A DNA stretch of 64,000 nt from NCBI RefSeq assembly GCF_032594915.1, contig NZ_CP118733.1, positions 1,984,001 to 2,048,000 on the forward strand. Reading direction: 5' to 3'. Origin of the DNA: Streptococcus sp. 29896 (lineage in GTDB: Bacteria; Bacillota; Bacilli; Lactobacillales; Streptococcaceae). A program made the position numbers and the translations under genes. Position 1 is the first letter of the stretch, and every line of letters begins with the position of its first letter. The notes below the pieces were generated by a model, which made no database searches, was not told the origin of the DNA, and saw only the letters and a program-made list of their open reading frames with translations. This document shows, piece after piece, positions 50,047 through 58,660 of the stretch.

Positions 50047-50108
50047 ATGATATTTATTCAATTCTCCCAATTCGGGACACATACCCAAGCTTACAGTCAT
50101 CTCGCCTC

Positions 50109-50579
50109 CTAATACCTCGGATATGGGTAAAATTCTCCCTCCACCAAGTCTGCTCTGCCTTTTTCAAAGGCCTCGCTATCCCATACAATCGCAAATTCTT
50201 GGGCTTCTGGGTCCGCTAAAAAGTCCATGAGGTCGTCTAAACCTTGATCGGCGGTGTCCTTGAGAAAACCTGCGAAGTAGGTCAGAAACTCAGCTGAAAA
50301 GCCCTTCTTGGCGTCAAATGGCAGAGCGACTAGGTAGTCTTCCTCGTCAAAGCGAGACTTGTCCTGGTTGTAGAAAAGGACATACTCCTCTAGGAAAATA
50401 TCCTCCGCAGAGGCATTGCCTTCGTCATCTACTGTTTCAACCCCAGCCGAGTTCTGTGCTTCCAAGATAAAAGCCATCTCAACTGCGTGGTTTTTCTTGT
50501 CCCAGTTAAGTTCATAATCGTAGGTAAAATGTTTATCCAGTGCCGCTTCCAGCACATCTAAAAAGCCATGTTTTGCCAT
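50109..50579 (-). CDS. DUF3013 family protein
   Basis: A 156-aa acidic protein starting MAKHGFLDVLEAALDKHFTYDYELNWDKKNHAVEMAF, typical of DUF3013 of streptococci; function unknown. The track of acidic residues suggests a soluble protein. Chosen start 50579. It is divergent from rarA and, before insertion, would have been just upstream of the prmA region. Confidence 0.85.
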   Translation of the reverse strand: MAKHGFLDVLEAALDKHFTYDYELNWDKKNHAVEMAFILEAQNSAGVETVDDEGNASAEDIFLEEYVLFYNQDKSRFDEEDYLVALPFDAKKGFSAEFLTYFAGFLKDTADQGLDDLMDFLADPEAQEFAIVWDSEAFEKGRADLVEGEFYPYPRY

Positions 50580-50603
50580 GTCAGTCCTCTTTCGATTTTG
50601 TGT

Positions 50604-50609
50604 TATAAT
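50604..50609 (+). promoter_or_regulatory. -10 box of the rarA promoter
   Basis: TATAAT preceded by TGT (extended -10), 44 bp before the rarA ATG and GAAAGGAAG ribosome site. A -35 box is not obvious. Confidence 0.55.
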
Positions 50610-50652
50610 AAGTGTACCATATTCAGCTAACAAAAGAAACGAAAGGAAGCCT

Positions 50653-51927
50653 ATGCCAGCCAATCTCGCCCTTCGTATGCGGCCAAAATCCATTGATGAC
50701 GTCATCGGTCAGGAACACCTGGTCGGTCCTGGAAAGATTATCCGTCGCATGATTGATGCCAATATGCTGTCGTCCATGATTCTCTACGGTCCGCCGGGGA
50801 TTGGCAAGACCTCGATTGCATCTGCCATTGCTGGCACGACCAAGTATGCCTTTCGGACCTTTAATGCCACGACCGACAACCAAAAACGCCTGCAGGAAAT
50901 CGCTGAAGAAGCCAAGTTTTCTGGTGGCCTGGTCCTCATGCTCGATGAGATTCATCGCCTCAACAAGACCAAACAGGACTTTCTGCTTCCTCTTTTGGAA
51001 AATGGCAATATCATCATGATTGGGGCAACGACTGAAAATCCCTTCTTCTCAATTTTACCTGCCATTCGCAGTCGGGTACAGATTTTTGAATTGCAGCCTT
51101 TGCAAACCAGCCACATCCAACAAGCCTTGGAACTGGCTCTGACAGACAGCGAACGTGGTTTTGACTTCCCTATTACCATTGAGCCTGAGGCTCTGGACTT
51201 CCTAGCTAATGCCACCAACGGTGACCTTCGTGCTGCTTACAATTCGCTAGAACTGGCTGTGCTTTCGACCAAAGAAAGCGACGACGGTAGCCGCCACATT
51301 GACCTGGATGCCGTGGAAAATAGCCTGCAAAAGTCCTACATCAGCATGGACAAGAACGGCGATGCCCACTACGACATCCTCTCAGCCCTACAAAAATCCA
51401 TTCGGGGTAGCGATGTCAATGCCAGCCTCCACTACGCCGCCCGTTTGATTGAGGCGGAAGACCTGCCTAGTCTGGCTCGTCGCTTGACGGTCATTGCTTA
51501 CGAAGACATCGGCTTGGCCAATCCAGAGGCTCAGATTCATACGGTGACGGCCCTTGAAGCCGCCCAGAAAATCGGCTTTCCAGAGGCACGGATTTTGATT
51601 GCCAATGTAGTAGTCGATTTGGCTCTTTCTCCCAAGTCCAATTCTGCCTATCTAGCTATGGATGCAGCTCTGGCTGATTTGCGGAAAAACGGTCATCTGC
51701 CTATTCCAAATCACCTGCGGGACGGCCATTATGCTGGTAGTAAGGAGCTGGGAAATGCTACTGGCTACCAGTATCCGCATGCCTATCCTGAAAAATGGGT
51801 GGACCAACAATACCTGCCCGATACGTTACTGAATGCGGACTACTTCACCGCCAACGACACCGGCAAATACGAGCGTGCCTTGGGCATGACCCAAGAAAAA
51901 ATCAAACAACTGAAAGGGAAAAGTTAG
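50653..51927 (+). CDS. rarA: Replication-associated recombination protein RarA (MgsA)
   Basis: A 424-aa AAA+ ATPase with Walker A YGPPGIGKTS (near residue 45) and Walker B LMLDEIHRLN (near 98), then the MgsA C-terminal domain (DANASLHYAARLIEAEDLPSLARRL, HYAGSKELGNATGYQYPHAYP). It acts at stalled replication forks. The ATG at 50653 has GAAAGGAAG; the longer frame from 50578 is upstream non-coding DNA. Confidence 0.93.
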   Translation: MPANLALRMRPKSIDDVIGQEHLVGPGKIIRRMIDANMLSSMILYGPPGIGKTSIASAIAGTTKYAFRTFNATTDNQKRLQEIAEEAKFSGGLVLMLDEIHRLNKTKQDFLLPLLENGNIIMIGATTENPFFSILPAIRSRVQIFELQPLQTSHIQQALELALTDSERGFDFPITIEPEALDFLANATNGDLRAAYNSLELAVLSTKESDDGSRHIDLDAVENSLQKSYISMDKNGDAHYDILSALQKSIRGSDVNASLHYAARLIEAEDLPSLARRLTVIAYEDIGLANPEAQIHTVTALEAAQKIGFPEARILIANVVVDLALSPKSNSAYLAMDAALADLRKNGHLPIPNHLRDGHYAGSKELGNATGYQYPHAYPEKWVDQQYLPDTLLNADYFTANDTGKYERALGMTQEKIKQLKGKS

Positions 51928-51987
51928 CCCCAAAAGCTAGTGTTACCAGTTTTTGTGACACCGCTTACATTTTTTGCCGATTTTCTC

Positions 51988-52015
51988 TTGATTTTTCCAA
52001 AAAATATGGTAATAT
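51988..52015 (+). promoter_or_regulatory. Promoter of the 6S RNA gene
   Basis: TTGATT (51988-51993), 16 bp, and TGG-TAATAT (-10 at 52010-52015). Confidence 0.6.
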
Positions 52016-52021
52016 TAAATC

Positions 52022-52222
52022 ATAAATAAGAACTGCTGTGGTATACGAATTCATACCTATGTGTTGACCGACTATTTTTGTATTACTAGGGAGACAAAGA
52101 TCTTTTGACAGTATGCAGGCTGGTTCACCCAGAAGCAACTAAGTCAGAAACACGTCACCCACCTGCTTTTAGCGTGCGGGATCAATACAATCTTTGAATA
52201 ACCGGTACCAATACAGCATTTT
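52022..52222 (+). ncRNA. ssrS: 6S RNA (SsrS)
   Basis: About 200 nt between rarA and tRNA-Lys with no ORF. The ends pair to form the closing stem (GCTGTGGTA near 52034 with TACCAATACAGC near 52206-52217), followed by a T run. Inner arms flank an open central region, as expected for 6S RNA, which binds sigma-A holoenzyme. In Firmicutes 6S genes often lie next to rarA. The call rests on location, size and closing stem. Confidence 0.7.
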
Positions 52223-52230
52223 TATTTTGC

Positions 52231-52303
52231 CCTTCCTTAGCTCAGCTGGCAGAGCAGCGGACTCTTAATCCGTGGGTCGTAGGTTCGATCCCTACAGGGA
52301 GGA
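52231..52303 (+). tRNA. tRNA-Lys (anticodon CUU)
   Basis: A complete cloverleaf: acceptor CCTTCCT/AGGGAGG, D-arm TAGCTCAGCTGGCAGAGC, anticodon arm GCGGACTCTTAATCCGT with loop CTCTTAA (anticodon CTT), and T-arm GTAGGTTCGATCCCTAC. CCA is not encoded. This tRNA is a known attachment site for some S. suis elements, but nothing is integrated in it here. Confidence 0.95.
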
Positions 52304-52320
52304 TTTTCATATATCTCCTA

Positions 52321-52343
52321 AGCCTTGTTCTACAAGGCTTTTT
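52321..52343 (+). terminator. Terminator after tRNA-Lys
   Basis: AGCCTTG ttcta CAAGGCT followed by TTTT. Confidence 0.85.
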
Positions 52344-52433
52344 GCGTGTCAAAATGTCTATTTGGTCATCTTTGGTCAAAAAATACCAGCTGCCCAGGCA
52401 AAGAGGACAACTGGTTATTATTGTTTGCTTTTA

Positions 52434-52453
52434 ACTCCAACTATCTGGGAGAT
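52434..52453. repeat. 20-bp motif repeated at 55853, right-hand flank of the ABC operon
   Basis: ACTCCAACTATCTGGGAGAT here and ACTCCAAGTATCTGGGAAAT at 55853-55872 (18 of 20 identical). Read in one plus-strand frame both encode LLLTPxIWEI. The two copies flank the three-gene ABC operon. The rest of 52344-52513 holds nothing I can name. Confidence 0.45.
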
Positions 52454-52513
52454 CGCTAGAGGTTAGAAACAGTGCAGTCAAAGTACTCCCTCTAGAATAG
52501 CCTAGACGCTATA

Positions 52514-53596
52514 CTAGTTTGGAAAGAGGAATGACCTAACCGACAAATATTCTCTCCCTATAAGCAAAACAAGAGTCGTTATCAAAAGAATTACAAGGCT
52601 TAGCCACATATTTGTATCCGACTGTAAAATCGGCAAGGGAAACATGTGGAACAAGGGTGACCAAAAGTGTTTATTCCATATGGACAGTAGTGAAATAGCA
52701 TAAATTAGAATGGTAGTCACCGTACTATCTTTCATCCACCCGATTAAATAATCTTGTAAAATATAAATCAATAAACAAGATAGAAATGGAAATAAGAGAT
52801 AGGTGATAGAAAGTTCAGCCATGGACAATAATACTTGTCCTTCGGTCCTCATTTGATAGACGGGATAGGTAAACAGATTGGTCTTAGCTATGAAAATGGA
52901 GTACAGCCCAGCATACAAAAAAATTAAGGATGTCGGAAATAGATAAAACAATACGATTGTATAGGGGAGTTCTATAAGAACTTCTCTTTTTCTCGTGACA
53001 GGAAGAATTTCCAACAAAGTATAATGAGCATATTTTCTCTGAAAATAGGAGCCAGTCAATAAAGTAAAAATCAGCAGACTGCCCCCATAACCCAAAAAGA
53101 TCAAGAGTTTTTCAAAGAAGGGACCATAGAGCTTATAAATTGTATAATCTTGATGACGCTTAACAAGAAATTGCACCACCATAAATTCTTGCTCTACATA
53201 TTTCTTATCTGGCAAATATTCTTGATAATATTCTGGAAATAGTTGTTCATACTCCTCCAGTAATGTCAGGCGCTCTTCAAAGATTGGGACTAATTTTTCA
53301 ACCGAATCATTTGAAACATATACCATATCTTCTTGGGCATAATTTTGAAAAATACGGTTAGTTTGTTCTCTTATTTCTTCCTTTCTTTCAGCAGTCAGCT
53401 CCGTGTCGCTTTTATAAATGGTCACTAAACTATCCATTACTTTGAATTGGCGATCAACTAAGTCTCGAGGACTTGGACTTGGGAAAAAAAGACTATAGCC
53501 TACAAATAGCAAAAATAAGAAGCCGATTGATAACATTGCCTTTAAAATAAAATTTTTTGAACACAAGAAATTCCAATCTATCTTTGTTATCCCCAT
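52514..53596 (-). CDS. ABC-2 type permease-like membrane protein, 360 aa
   Basis: An N-terminal helix, a long extracytoplasmic segment (residues about 45-165) and then five or six membrane helices, the topology of ABC-2/LtnE-type exporter permeases. It overlaps the upstream permease gene by 10 bp (shared ATGGGGATAA), so the three genes are one operon. The substrate is unknown. Confidence 0.75.
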   Translation of the reverse strand: MGITKIDWNFLCSKNFILKAMLSIGFLFLLFVGYSLFFPSPSPRDLVDRQFKVMDSLVTIYKSDTELTAERKEEIREQTNRIFQNYAQEDMVYVSNDSVEKLVPIFEERLTLLEEYEQLFPEYYQEYLPDKKYVEQEFMVVQFLVKRHQDYTIYKLYGPFFEKLLIFLGYGGSLLIFTLLTGSYFQRKYAHYTLLEILPVTRKREVLIELPYTIVLFYLFPTSLIFLYAGLYSIFIAKTNLFTYPVYQMRTEGQVLLSMAELSITYLLFPFLSCLLIYILQDYLIGWMKDSTVTTILIYAISLLSIWNKHFWSPLFHMFPLPILQSDTNMWLSLVILLITTLVLLIGREYLSVRSFLFPN

Positions 53597-54822
53597 ATTC
53601 TCCCTCTTTCCTGTCGAAACCTTTCCCTTACAAGAACACTAAGATACATCATTGTAAATAGAACTAGCGTCCAAAGAGATAGAACAATCCATCCTTTTTC
53701 AACCGAAAAATCTCCTCTATAGAAAAAATAATCTTTCACACCATGTAAGACTGGACCAAAACTAATGTAATAACTAGGGAGAAGATCTTGCCCCAAAAAG
53801 TTTATCTGCAAAAAACGCAAAAGTGGTTCTAAAAATAGGACAAGTCCACTTAGACAGACCGTCAGGGGCTTGTTGGAGAAAATCTTATTGCAAGAAGCCA
53901 AACATGTAATCAGAAAAAAATTGATTAAAAGGAAAAATAGAACTGCTTTTCCATAAAACTCCATTGAAGAAATCTGCACTTCTTCTTGCCCCACGAAGGT
54001 CAAAATGCCTAGCGTCCAATCGCCAGCTCCAAACCTGCTACTGATAGCAAAAAGAATGATGGCTAGCAAGAAGATTTCAAAACCGCTGATCAGCAACCAG
54101 TAACTAATGATTTTATCCAATAAATACTTCAAGTGACTAATCGGTTTTACTTCCAAGAGGCTCTCATGTTGCTTATCATCTAAAAAAATGGGACTTGAAA
54201 ACAAAAGTGTCAGCAGGAAAAATAGGGGCAGATACAAAACCTCAGGGCCTGCGTGACCCAACCAGCGATAAAATTGCCCTCTGGCAGTAATACCAACAAG
54301 TTCATTGATTGTAACCTCCTTGGTAGAAGCTAGCATTCCTTCGAAAATGGCCACTCTTTGCCTAGCAAAATTGATGTTTAAAGTAGCTCGTTTAACATCA
54401 TCAAAGGCCATATTTGTTCCATAATGAAGTGCAGGAAATTGACTTTCCGTTATATTGTAGCCTCTCACCTTCTGGAGGGAGAAAAATAATTTCCAGCTAT
54501 TGACTGCTTCTTGTAGATAACTGACATACTGTCCCTTTGCAAAATACTCTGCCTTTTGTACCACCATACTATCTAACTGGAATTCTCTTGCATGTTTTTC
54601 TTGCAAGGACGCATCATAGGTCGTTTTCATCCACTCTATATCTTCTTGCGCATATTCACTCTGTCTAGCTACATCTTCAGCATACTGAATCGACTGATGT
54701 TCCAAAGAGCTAAAAAGGAACAAGATCAACATTGGCAAGCATAGAAGCATTCCGATAGCCTGCATCTTCAATAAACGATTGTTGATGATGAGCAGGAATT
54801 GTGTTTTCAAAGTCCGCACCAC
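53587..54822 (-). CDS. ABC-2 type permease-like membrane protein, 411 aa
   Basis: The same topology as its downstream partner: one helix, a long external domain (residues about 45-185), then a block of helices. The start is a GTG at 54822 behind GGAGGGAG and shares one base with the ATPase stop. Together the two permeases and the ATPase would form one exporter. Confidence 0.76.
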   Translation of the reverse strand: MVRTLKTQFLLIINNRLLKMQAIGMLLCLPMLILFLFSSLEHQSIQYAEDVARQSEYAQEDIEWMKTTYDASLQEKHAREFQLDSMVVQKAEYFAKGQYVSYLQEAVNSWKLFFSLQKVRGYNITESQFPALHYGTNMAFDDVKRATLNINFARQRVAIFEGMLASTKEVTINELVGITARGQFYRWLGHAGPEVLYLPLFFLLTLLFSSPIFLDDKQHESLLEVKPISHLKYLLDKIISYWLLISGFEIFLLAIILFAISSRFGAGDWTLGILTFVGQEEVQISSMEFYGKAVLFFLLINFFLITCLASCNKIFSNKPLTVCLSGLVLFLEPLLRFLQINFLGQDLLPSYYISFGPVLHGVKDYFFYRGDFSVEKGWIVLSLWTLVLFTMMYLSVLVRERFRQERGRIWG

Positions 54823-55724
54823 TAATCTCCCTCCTCCTCGGTCCCATATAATTCCTTATATATGAGATAACTACCTTTTCGACCGACCTTTATCTCTCTC
54901 ACATCATCTAGGTTGCGACTTGCCCAATCCAAAACATCAGAAAGACTTCCCCCCAGCTCATCCAGTTGAATAGTAGCTTGACATTCCTCATTATTCACAC
55001 AAGTAAAGTGTGGATTTAAGGCTAAAAATTCCTGCACCACATTTTTAGATGAAAAGGAAAGCAATACGGTTTCCAAAGCCTGCTCCTGGGGGTGGTAAAC
55101 AACTGAAAAATGACCATCCTTGATAAAGTAAATACTGTCAGCAATACTGTCTAAATTATCTAACAAGTGAGAAGCAATAAGCATGGTCTTTCCCTGGGCC
55201 CGCAAGTCTTTCAATAAACTTGAAATCATTTCTACATTGTCTGGGTCCAAACCATTCATGACTTCATCTAAGAGCATGTAGCTAGCCTGAGTCACTACTA
55301 CCAAAGCAAAACACAAGCGCTGACGCATTCCCAATGAATAGGTCCCAACTTTTTTATGAATATAGGTCCCCATATTTAAGACCGTCACTATTTCTTGTGG
55401 ATAAGTGACATCTACTCCCCACATGGCAGCATAAAATTCCAAGTGCTGTAAGCCAGTCAGTTCGTCGTACAAATCTGCCTGGTCAGGCATTTTTACAATT
55501 TGTTGACGCATATATTGCTTGTCCTTTTGATAGCTCTTTCCATGATAGTTCACCTCTATCCCTGATCCAGTAATATGCCCAGAAATAATTCGAACCAAGG
55601 TTGACTTCCCTGTCCCGTTAGGTGCAACCAGACCGATGATTTTCGAGGACGGGACTTCCATATGAATATCTTTGAAAATGAGCTTTTTACCGTAAGAAAA
55701 CTGGTCAATTTTCACCACTAACAT
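54822..55724 (-). CDS. ABC transporter ATP-binding protein
   Basis: A 300-aa ATPase with Walker A VAPNGTGKST (near residue 37), signature YSLGMRQRL (near 132) and Walker B YMLLDEVMNGLD (near 154). ATG 55724 has GAGG upstream and is preferred to the GTG at 55736. It is the first gene of a three-gene exporter operon with no visible regulator. Bacteriocin immunity or peptide export are possibilities. Confidence 0.88.
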   Translation of the reverse strand: MLVVKIDQFSYGKKLIFKDIHMEVPSSKIIGLVAPNGTGKSTLVRIISGHITGSGIEVNYHGKSYQKDKQYMRQQIVKMPDQADLYDELTGLQHLEFYAAMWGVDVTYPQEIVTVLNMGTYIHKKVGTYSLGMRQRLCFALVVVTQASYMLLDEVMNGLDPDNVEMISSLLKDLRAQGKTMLIASHLLDNLDSIADSIYFIKDGHFSVVYHPQEQALETVLLSFSSKNVVQEFLALNPHFTCVNNEECQATIQLDELGGSLSDVLDWASRNLDDVREIKVGRKGSYLIYKELYGTEEEGD

Positions 55725-55794
55725 AGATTTCCTCACTTTCTCAATATAATTTATTTTGAATATTATTATAATCTTTTTTTGCAGAAGGACAAGT

Positions 55795-55813
55795 AAAAAG
55801 AGGCAACTGCCTC
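55795..55813 (-). terminator. Terminator after nrdG
   Basis: GAGGCAgtTGCCTC followed by TTTTTAC on the minus strand. It ends the nrdG transcript before the ABC operon. Confidence 0.75.
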
Positions 55814-55890
55814 CCTAGAACTATGCTTTTATTTACCTTAATTTTGCTACTCACTCCAAGTATCTGGGAAATAAATGAAATGAATACCCA

Positions 55891-56463
55891 TCATTTCTCC
55901 AACCTCTCCCAAATAACTACCTGTCCTTGTTTGAGCGACCTTTGCACATCAATGATGCGTTGGTTGGATGAGCCTCTAAATTGCAACATGAGGTTGCGTT
56001 TGTTTTTGTCATAGCGGCCGTCTACGAGAATATCCAACTGACTGAGCAGCTCTAGCTTGTCTGACGTTTCCAGCATCAATTCTTCCCATGTGTAACCTGT
56101 CCAGGACCAAATATCCTTGTCTGGTAATTCCTCCCGAACTCGCTTGACAAGTGGGAGGACCGTACCTGTATTAAGAAAGGGCTCGCCACCCAAGAGGGTC
56201 AGGCCCTGTACATAGGGCTGGGCCAAGTCCGCTAAGATGCGATCTTCCAGCTCCTTGGTGTAGGGAATGCCGGCCTTGAAGGACCAGGTAGCGACGTTGT
56301 AACAACCGGGACAGTGAAAAAGGCAGCCGCTGACATAGAGGGAGCATCGCACGCCTTCGCCGTCCACAAAATTAAAGGCCTTGTAGTCCATAATCCGTCC
56401 CTGACTGAGTTCCTCGCTCTTCCACTCGCCTGGTTTGGGATTGTTCCAGGTCTGTTCCGTCAT
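55891..56463 (-). CDS. nrdG: Anaerobic ribonucleotide reductase activating enzyme NrdG
   Basis: A 190-aa radical-SAM enzyme with the CxxxCxxC cluster motif in SGCLFHCPGCYN (near residue 46) and LLGGEPF. It generates the glycyl radical on NrdD. ATG 56463 has GAAGGAGG. It is the last gene of a run headed by nrdD and is full length. Confidence 0.94.
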   Translation of the reverse strand: MTEQTWNNPKPGEWKSEELSQGRIMDYKAFNFVDGEGVRCSLYVSGCLFHCPGCYNVATWSFKAGIPYTKELEDRILADLAQPYVQGLTLLGGEPFLNTGTVLPLVKRVREELPDKDIWSWTGYTWEELMLETSDKLELLSQLDILVDGRYDKNKRNLMLQFRGSSNQRIIDVQRSLKQGQVVIWERLEK

Positions 56464-56478
56464 AGCTGCCTCCTTCTT

Positions 56479-56970
56479 TTAGCCAATCCAGTAACGTTCT
56501 ACTCCTTCGCGGACGTCTTCTAGGCTACCGCCACAAGCCACAATCGTGCAGCGACTGGCTTGATTGTTTGTCGAGCAGGTCACAAGGACCTTGGTGATAT
56601 TTTTACTAGCCGCCTCCTGCAAACCAAGTCGCAGTTGTTCCTTGGCATAGCCCTTGCCACGCTCGGTCGGGCGAATGGAATAGCCAATATGACCGCCTTT
56701 TTTGAGCAGGAAATCGTTGAGTCGTAGGCGTAAACTAAGAAAACCAAGGGCTCGACCTGTTTGGTCAAATGATACATATTGAATGGAAGGAACAAAACCG
56801 TCTGGCAGGTTTAGGCCTGCTTCATAATCTTGGTTTCGCAAAATCCAGTCTTCAAAGTCCACATCTTTGGAGATAAAGCCTCCGTCCATAGCAGAGCCTG
56901 CTGCTTCAAACTCGGCCAACATATCCAAAATCGTTTCCTTATCCGCCACAGTCGGTCTTCTTAGTTCCAT
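56479..56970 (-). CDS. GNAT family N-acetyltransferase
   Basis: A 163-aa GNAT protein with the acetyl-CoA loop region RPTERGKGYAKEQL (near residue 105) and the typical NxAS motif (NNQASRCTIVACGG). ATG 56970 has GGAGG; a longer frame from 57087 overlaps the upstream gene and is rejected. Substrate unknown. It sits between the nucleotidase and nrdG, a conserved streptococcal order. Confidence 0.85.
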   Translation of the reverse strand: MELRRPTVADKETILDMLAEFEAAGSAMDGGFISKDVDFEDWILRNQDYEAGLNLPDGFVPSIQYVSFDQTGRALGFLSLRLRLNDFLLKKGGHIGYSIRPTERGKGYAKEQLRLGLQEAASKNITKVLVTCSTNNQASRCTIVACGGSLEDVREGVERYWIG

Positions 56971-56971
56971 A

Positions 56972-58318
56972 CTAGCCTCCATATTGTCTCTTGAAAAATT
57001 CGCTGATGATGTCACTATCCAGTCCCAAGTCCTGCACAATTTCTGCCTTGTGAAAATCATCATAGTTGTCCTTGCCGCTCCAGACAAAAGAATTGGTCAC
57101 AATCTGATAGACCTTGTCTGGCTCGACTGCTCTGCCATTGACCATAAAACCCTCACCGTCTGGGATAATGCCCCACATCTGAGGGTGGAGGCCGGTCTGC
57201 AAGCTAGCCACCAAATCACTGCCCTTGATAGCAACCAGAAGGACACGTTTGGAAAAGGGCAAGACCTTAACCAAGTCTGAGTAGTAAATCGGTCCCGCCG
57301 ATAAGGAGGCCCGAATGCCAAAGCCGTTGATGACCGCACCGTCCGCCTGCAACCCCAACTGACCAGCCCGCTCAAAAAGAGCCTGACAGATGACAGGAGC
57401 TAGACTGGACAGGCCTTGACGGATGCTATCCCGCTCTCCGTCTAGCGCCTGAGGTAAAGTCGCTATCGGTTTGGAAAAAGCTGCGTCACGTTCCGATTTC
57501 ATCTGGTCGATAATGGCCTTGACCGCCCTGTCTTCTTGGGTCAGTTTCTCCACCTCAATCAAGTCATAGGCCAGGACTTCATGTCGCCCGTCTGCAAAAC
57601 ACCGCAGGGATAGATGACCGACAAAACGACCGTATTGACCAGCTTGGCAAATGCTGACGCTCCCTACTTGAGTTGGTTCTTTCAAGATTGTGTGAGTATG
57701 CCCACCCAAAATCACATTGACCTCAGGGAAATCCTTGGCCAGATTCACATCTTCATCATAGCCTAGGTGGCTGAGTACGACCAGATGAGCCGAGGGATTC
57801 TGACTCACAATCTGATCCACCAATCGCCGCAGAGCTTGTCTATGGTCTTCAAAAATCACATTCTCCGACGGTGACGCAACCTCCTGGGTTTCCAAGGTAG
57901 TCAAACCGAGGACATAGAGGCTTTTCCCATTCATATCAAACTCAAGGATATCCTCAAGCGGCACCAATTCATCAGCCGCCTCCTCGTCACGGTAGCAGAG
58001 ATTAGAAGACACAATTGGAAACTGGGCAAAGTCATCCAAGCGACTGAGCAACTCATCTCCATGGTCAAATTCATGATTCCCCAAGGTCATGGCCTGGCAA
58101 CCAATTTGATTCATTAGCTCGATTTCCTTGACCCCTCGGTACATATTGAAAAAGATATTGCCCGAAAAAAGATCGCCGCTGTCAAAGACAAAGGTCGGAA
58201 CCCTTTTTTGCTCATTACGAGCTCGAATATCCGCAATCAGCTGTGCCTTCTTTGGAAAATTCTCCATGTAGGAATGCATATCGTTGGTATGGAGAATGCT
58301 GATATCTGTAAAGTCCAT
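56972..58318 (-). CDS. Cytoplasmic metallophosphoesterase, 5'-nucleotidase/UshA-like
   Basis: A 448-aa protein (MDFTDISILHTNDMHSY) with the calcineurin-like motifs HTNDMHS, FDSGDLFSG, GNHEFDHG, VLSHLGYDED and LGGHTHT, plus a C-terminal nucleotidase domain (NGFGIRASL). It lacks a signal peptide, so it is intracellular, unlike the surface enzyme at 11.1 kb. ATG 58318 is chosen because the longer frame (58402) crosses the small gene upstream. Confidence 0.88.
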   Translation of the reverse strand: MDFTDISILHTNDMHSYMENFPKKAQLIADIRARNEQKRVPTFVFDSGDLFSGNIFFNMYRGVKEIELMNQIGCQAMTLGNHEFDHGDELLSRLDDFAQFPIVSSNLCYRDEEAADELVPLEDILEFDMNGKSLYVLGLTTLETQEVASPSENVIFEDHRQALRRLVDQIVSQNPSAHLVVLSHLGYDEDVNLAKDFPEVNVILGGHTHTILKEPTQVGSVSICQAGQYGRFVGHLSLRCFADGRHEVLAYDLIEVEKLTQEDRAVKAIIDQMKSERDAAFSKPIATLPQALDGERDSIRQGLSSLAPVICQALFERAGQLGLQADGAVINGFGIRASLSAGPIYYSDLVKVLPFSKRVLLVAIKGSDLVASLQTGLHPQMWGIIPDGEGFMVNGRAVEPDKVYQIVTNSFVWSGKDNYDDFHKAEIVQDLGLDSDIISEFFKRQYGG

Positions 58319-58319
58319 A

Positions 58320-58454
58320 TTATTTTTTCTTATTCTTGGCTTGCTTGAGCAATTCCTGCACACGCGCCTTCTTGTCCTGTTTGACATTGGAATGCTTCTC
58401 ATGATAGCGTGCCACCAAGGCCTTGCCCTTGTCGTCTAATTGGTATTTTCCCAT
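58320..58454 (-). CDS. Small basic protein between nrdD and the nucleotidase, 44 aa
   Basis: AGGAG precedes an ATG at 58454. The peptide MGKYQLDDKGKALVARYHEKHSNVKQDKK... ends KKK at 58320, one base before the next start region. It is very basic and soluble. A homologous small ORF is usual after nrdD in streptococci; function unknown. Confidence 0.7.
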   Translation of the reverse strand: MGKYQLDDKGKALVARYHEKHSNVKQDKKARVQELLKQAKNKKK

Positions 58455-58605
58455 TATTTTCTCCTTTTTATGTAGTCGTTCAGTTTACTTTTAGTACTAG
58501 GCAACGAGCTGTAGGCAGTACTGGCGTACGGCAAAGCGAGTTAACGACATAATAAAAGATAAACTGGATGACGATGAAATAGCAGAGCTATTAATTGTTT
58601 CCACT

Positions 58606-58611
58606 ATTATA
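58606..58611 (-). promoter_or_regulatory. -10 box for the small protein-nucleotidase-GNAT-nrdG unit
   Basis: TATAAT (minus strand, 58611-58606) with TTGAGG 16 bp upstream, lying just past the nrdD terminator. It would give nrdG a promoter independent of the NrdR-controlled one. Confidence 0.5.
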
Positions 58612-58616
58612 ACAAA

Positions 58617-58644
58617 CTTCCGTAGTTCCTCAAAACTACGGAAG
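58617..58644 (-). terminator. Terminator after nrdD
   Basis: CTTCCGTAGT ttt(t)gagg ACTACGGAAG, a perfect 10-bp stem 16 bp past the nrdD stop, followed by TTTG. Confidence 0.65.
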
Positions 58645-58660
58645 CCCTCATGTCCATTCT

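Larger units (their letters stand above)
16947..50050 (-). mobile_element. TnGBS-like integrative and conjugative element (ends approximate)
   Basis: About 33 kb with all genes on the minus strand: an ISLre2-type transposase at the left end, then ParA and a ribbon-helix-helix protein, an Inc18 cargo segment, relaxase/MobC, Toprim-ArdC protein, topoisomerase, VirD4, a surface protein, a VirB-like secretion system, and a RepA-like initiator at the right end. It separates prmA from the DUF3013 gene. No tyrosine or serine integrase was found. Both ends carry hairpins followed by T runs pointing inward (16955-16981 and 50013-50040). Exact termini and a target duplication could not be fixed by eye. 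Confidence 0.75.

Noticed and set aside
16940..50080. Target-site duplication at the element ends
   Set aside because: I compared about 40 bp on both sides by eye and found no convincing direct repeat, so none is claimed.
52231..52303. tRNA-Lys as the attachment site of the element
   Set aside because: The tRNA is intact, lies 2.2 kb beyond the element's right end, and rarA lies between; no second copy of its 3' end was seen near the left end.
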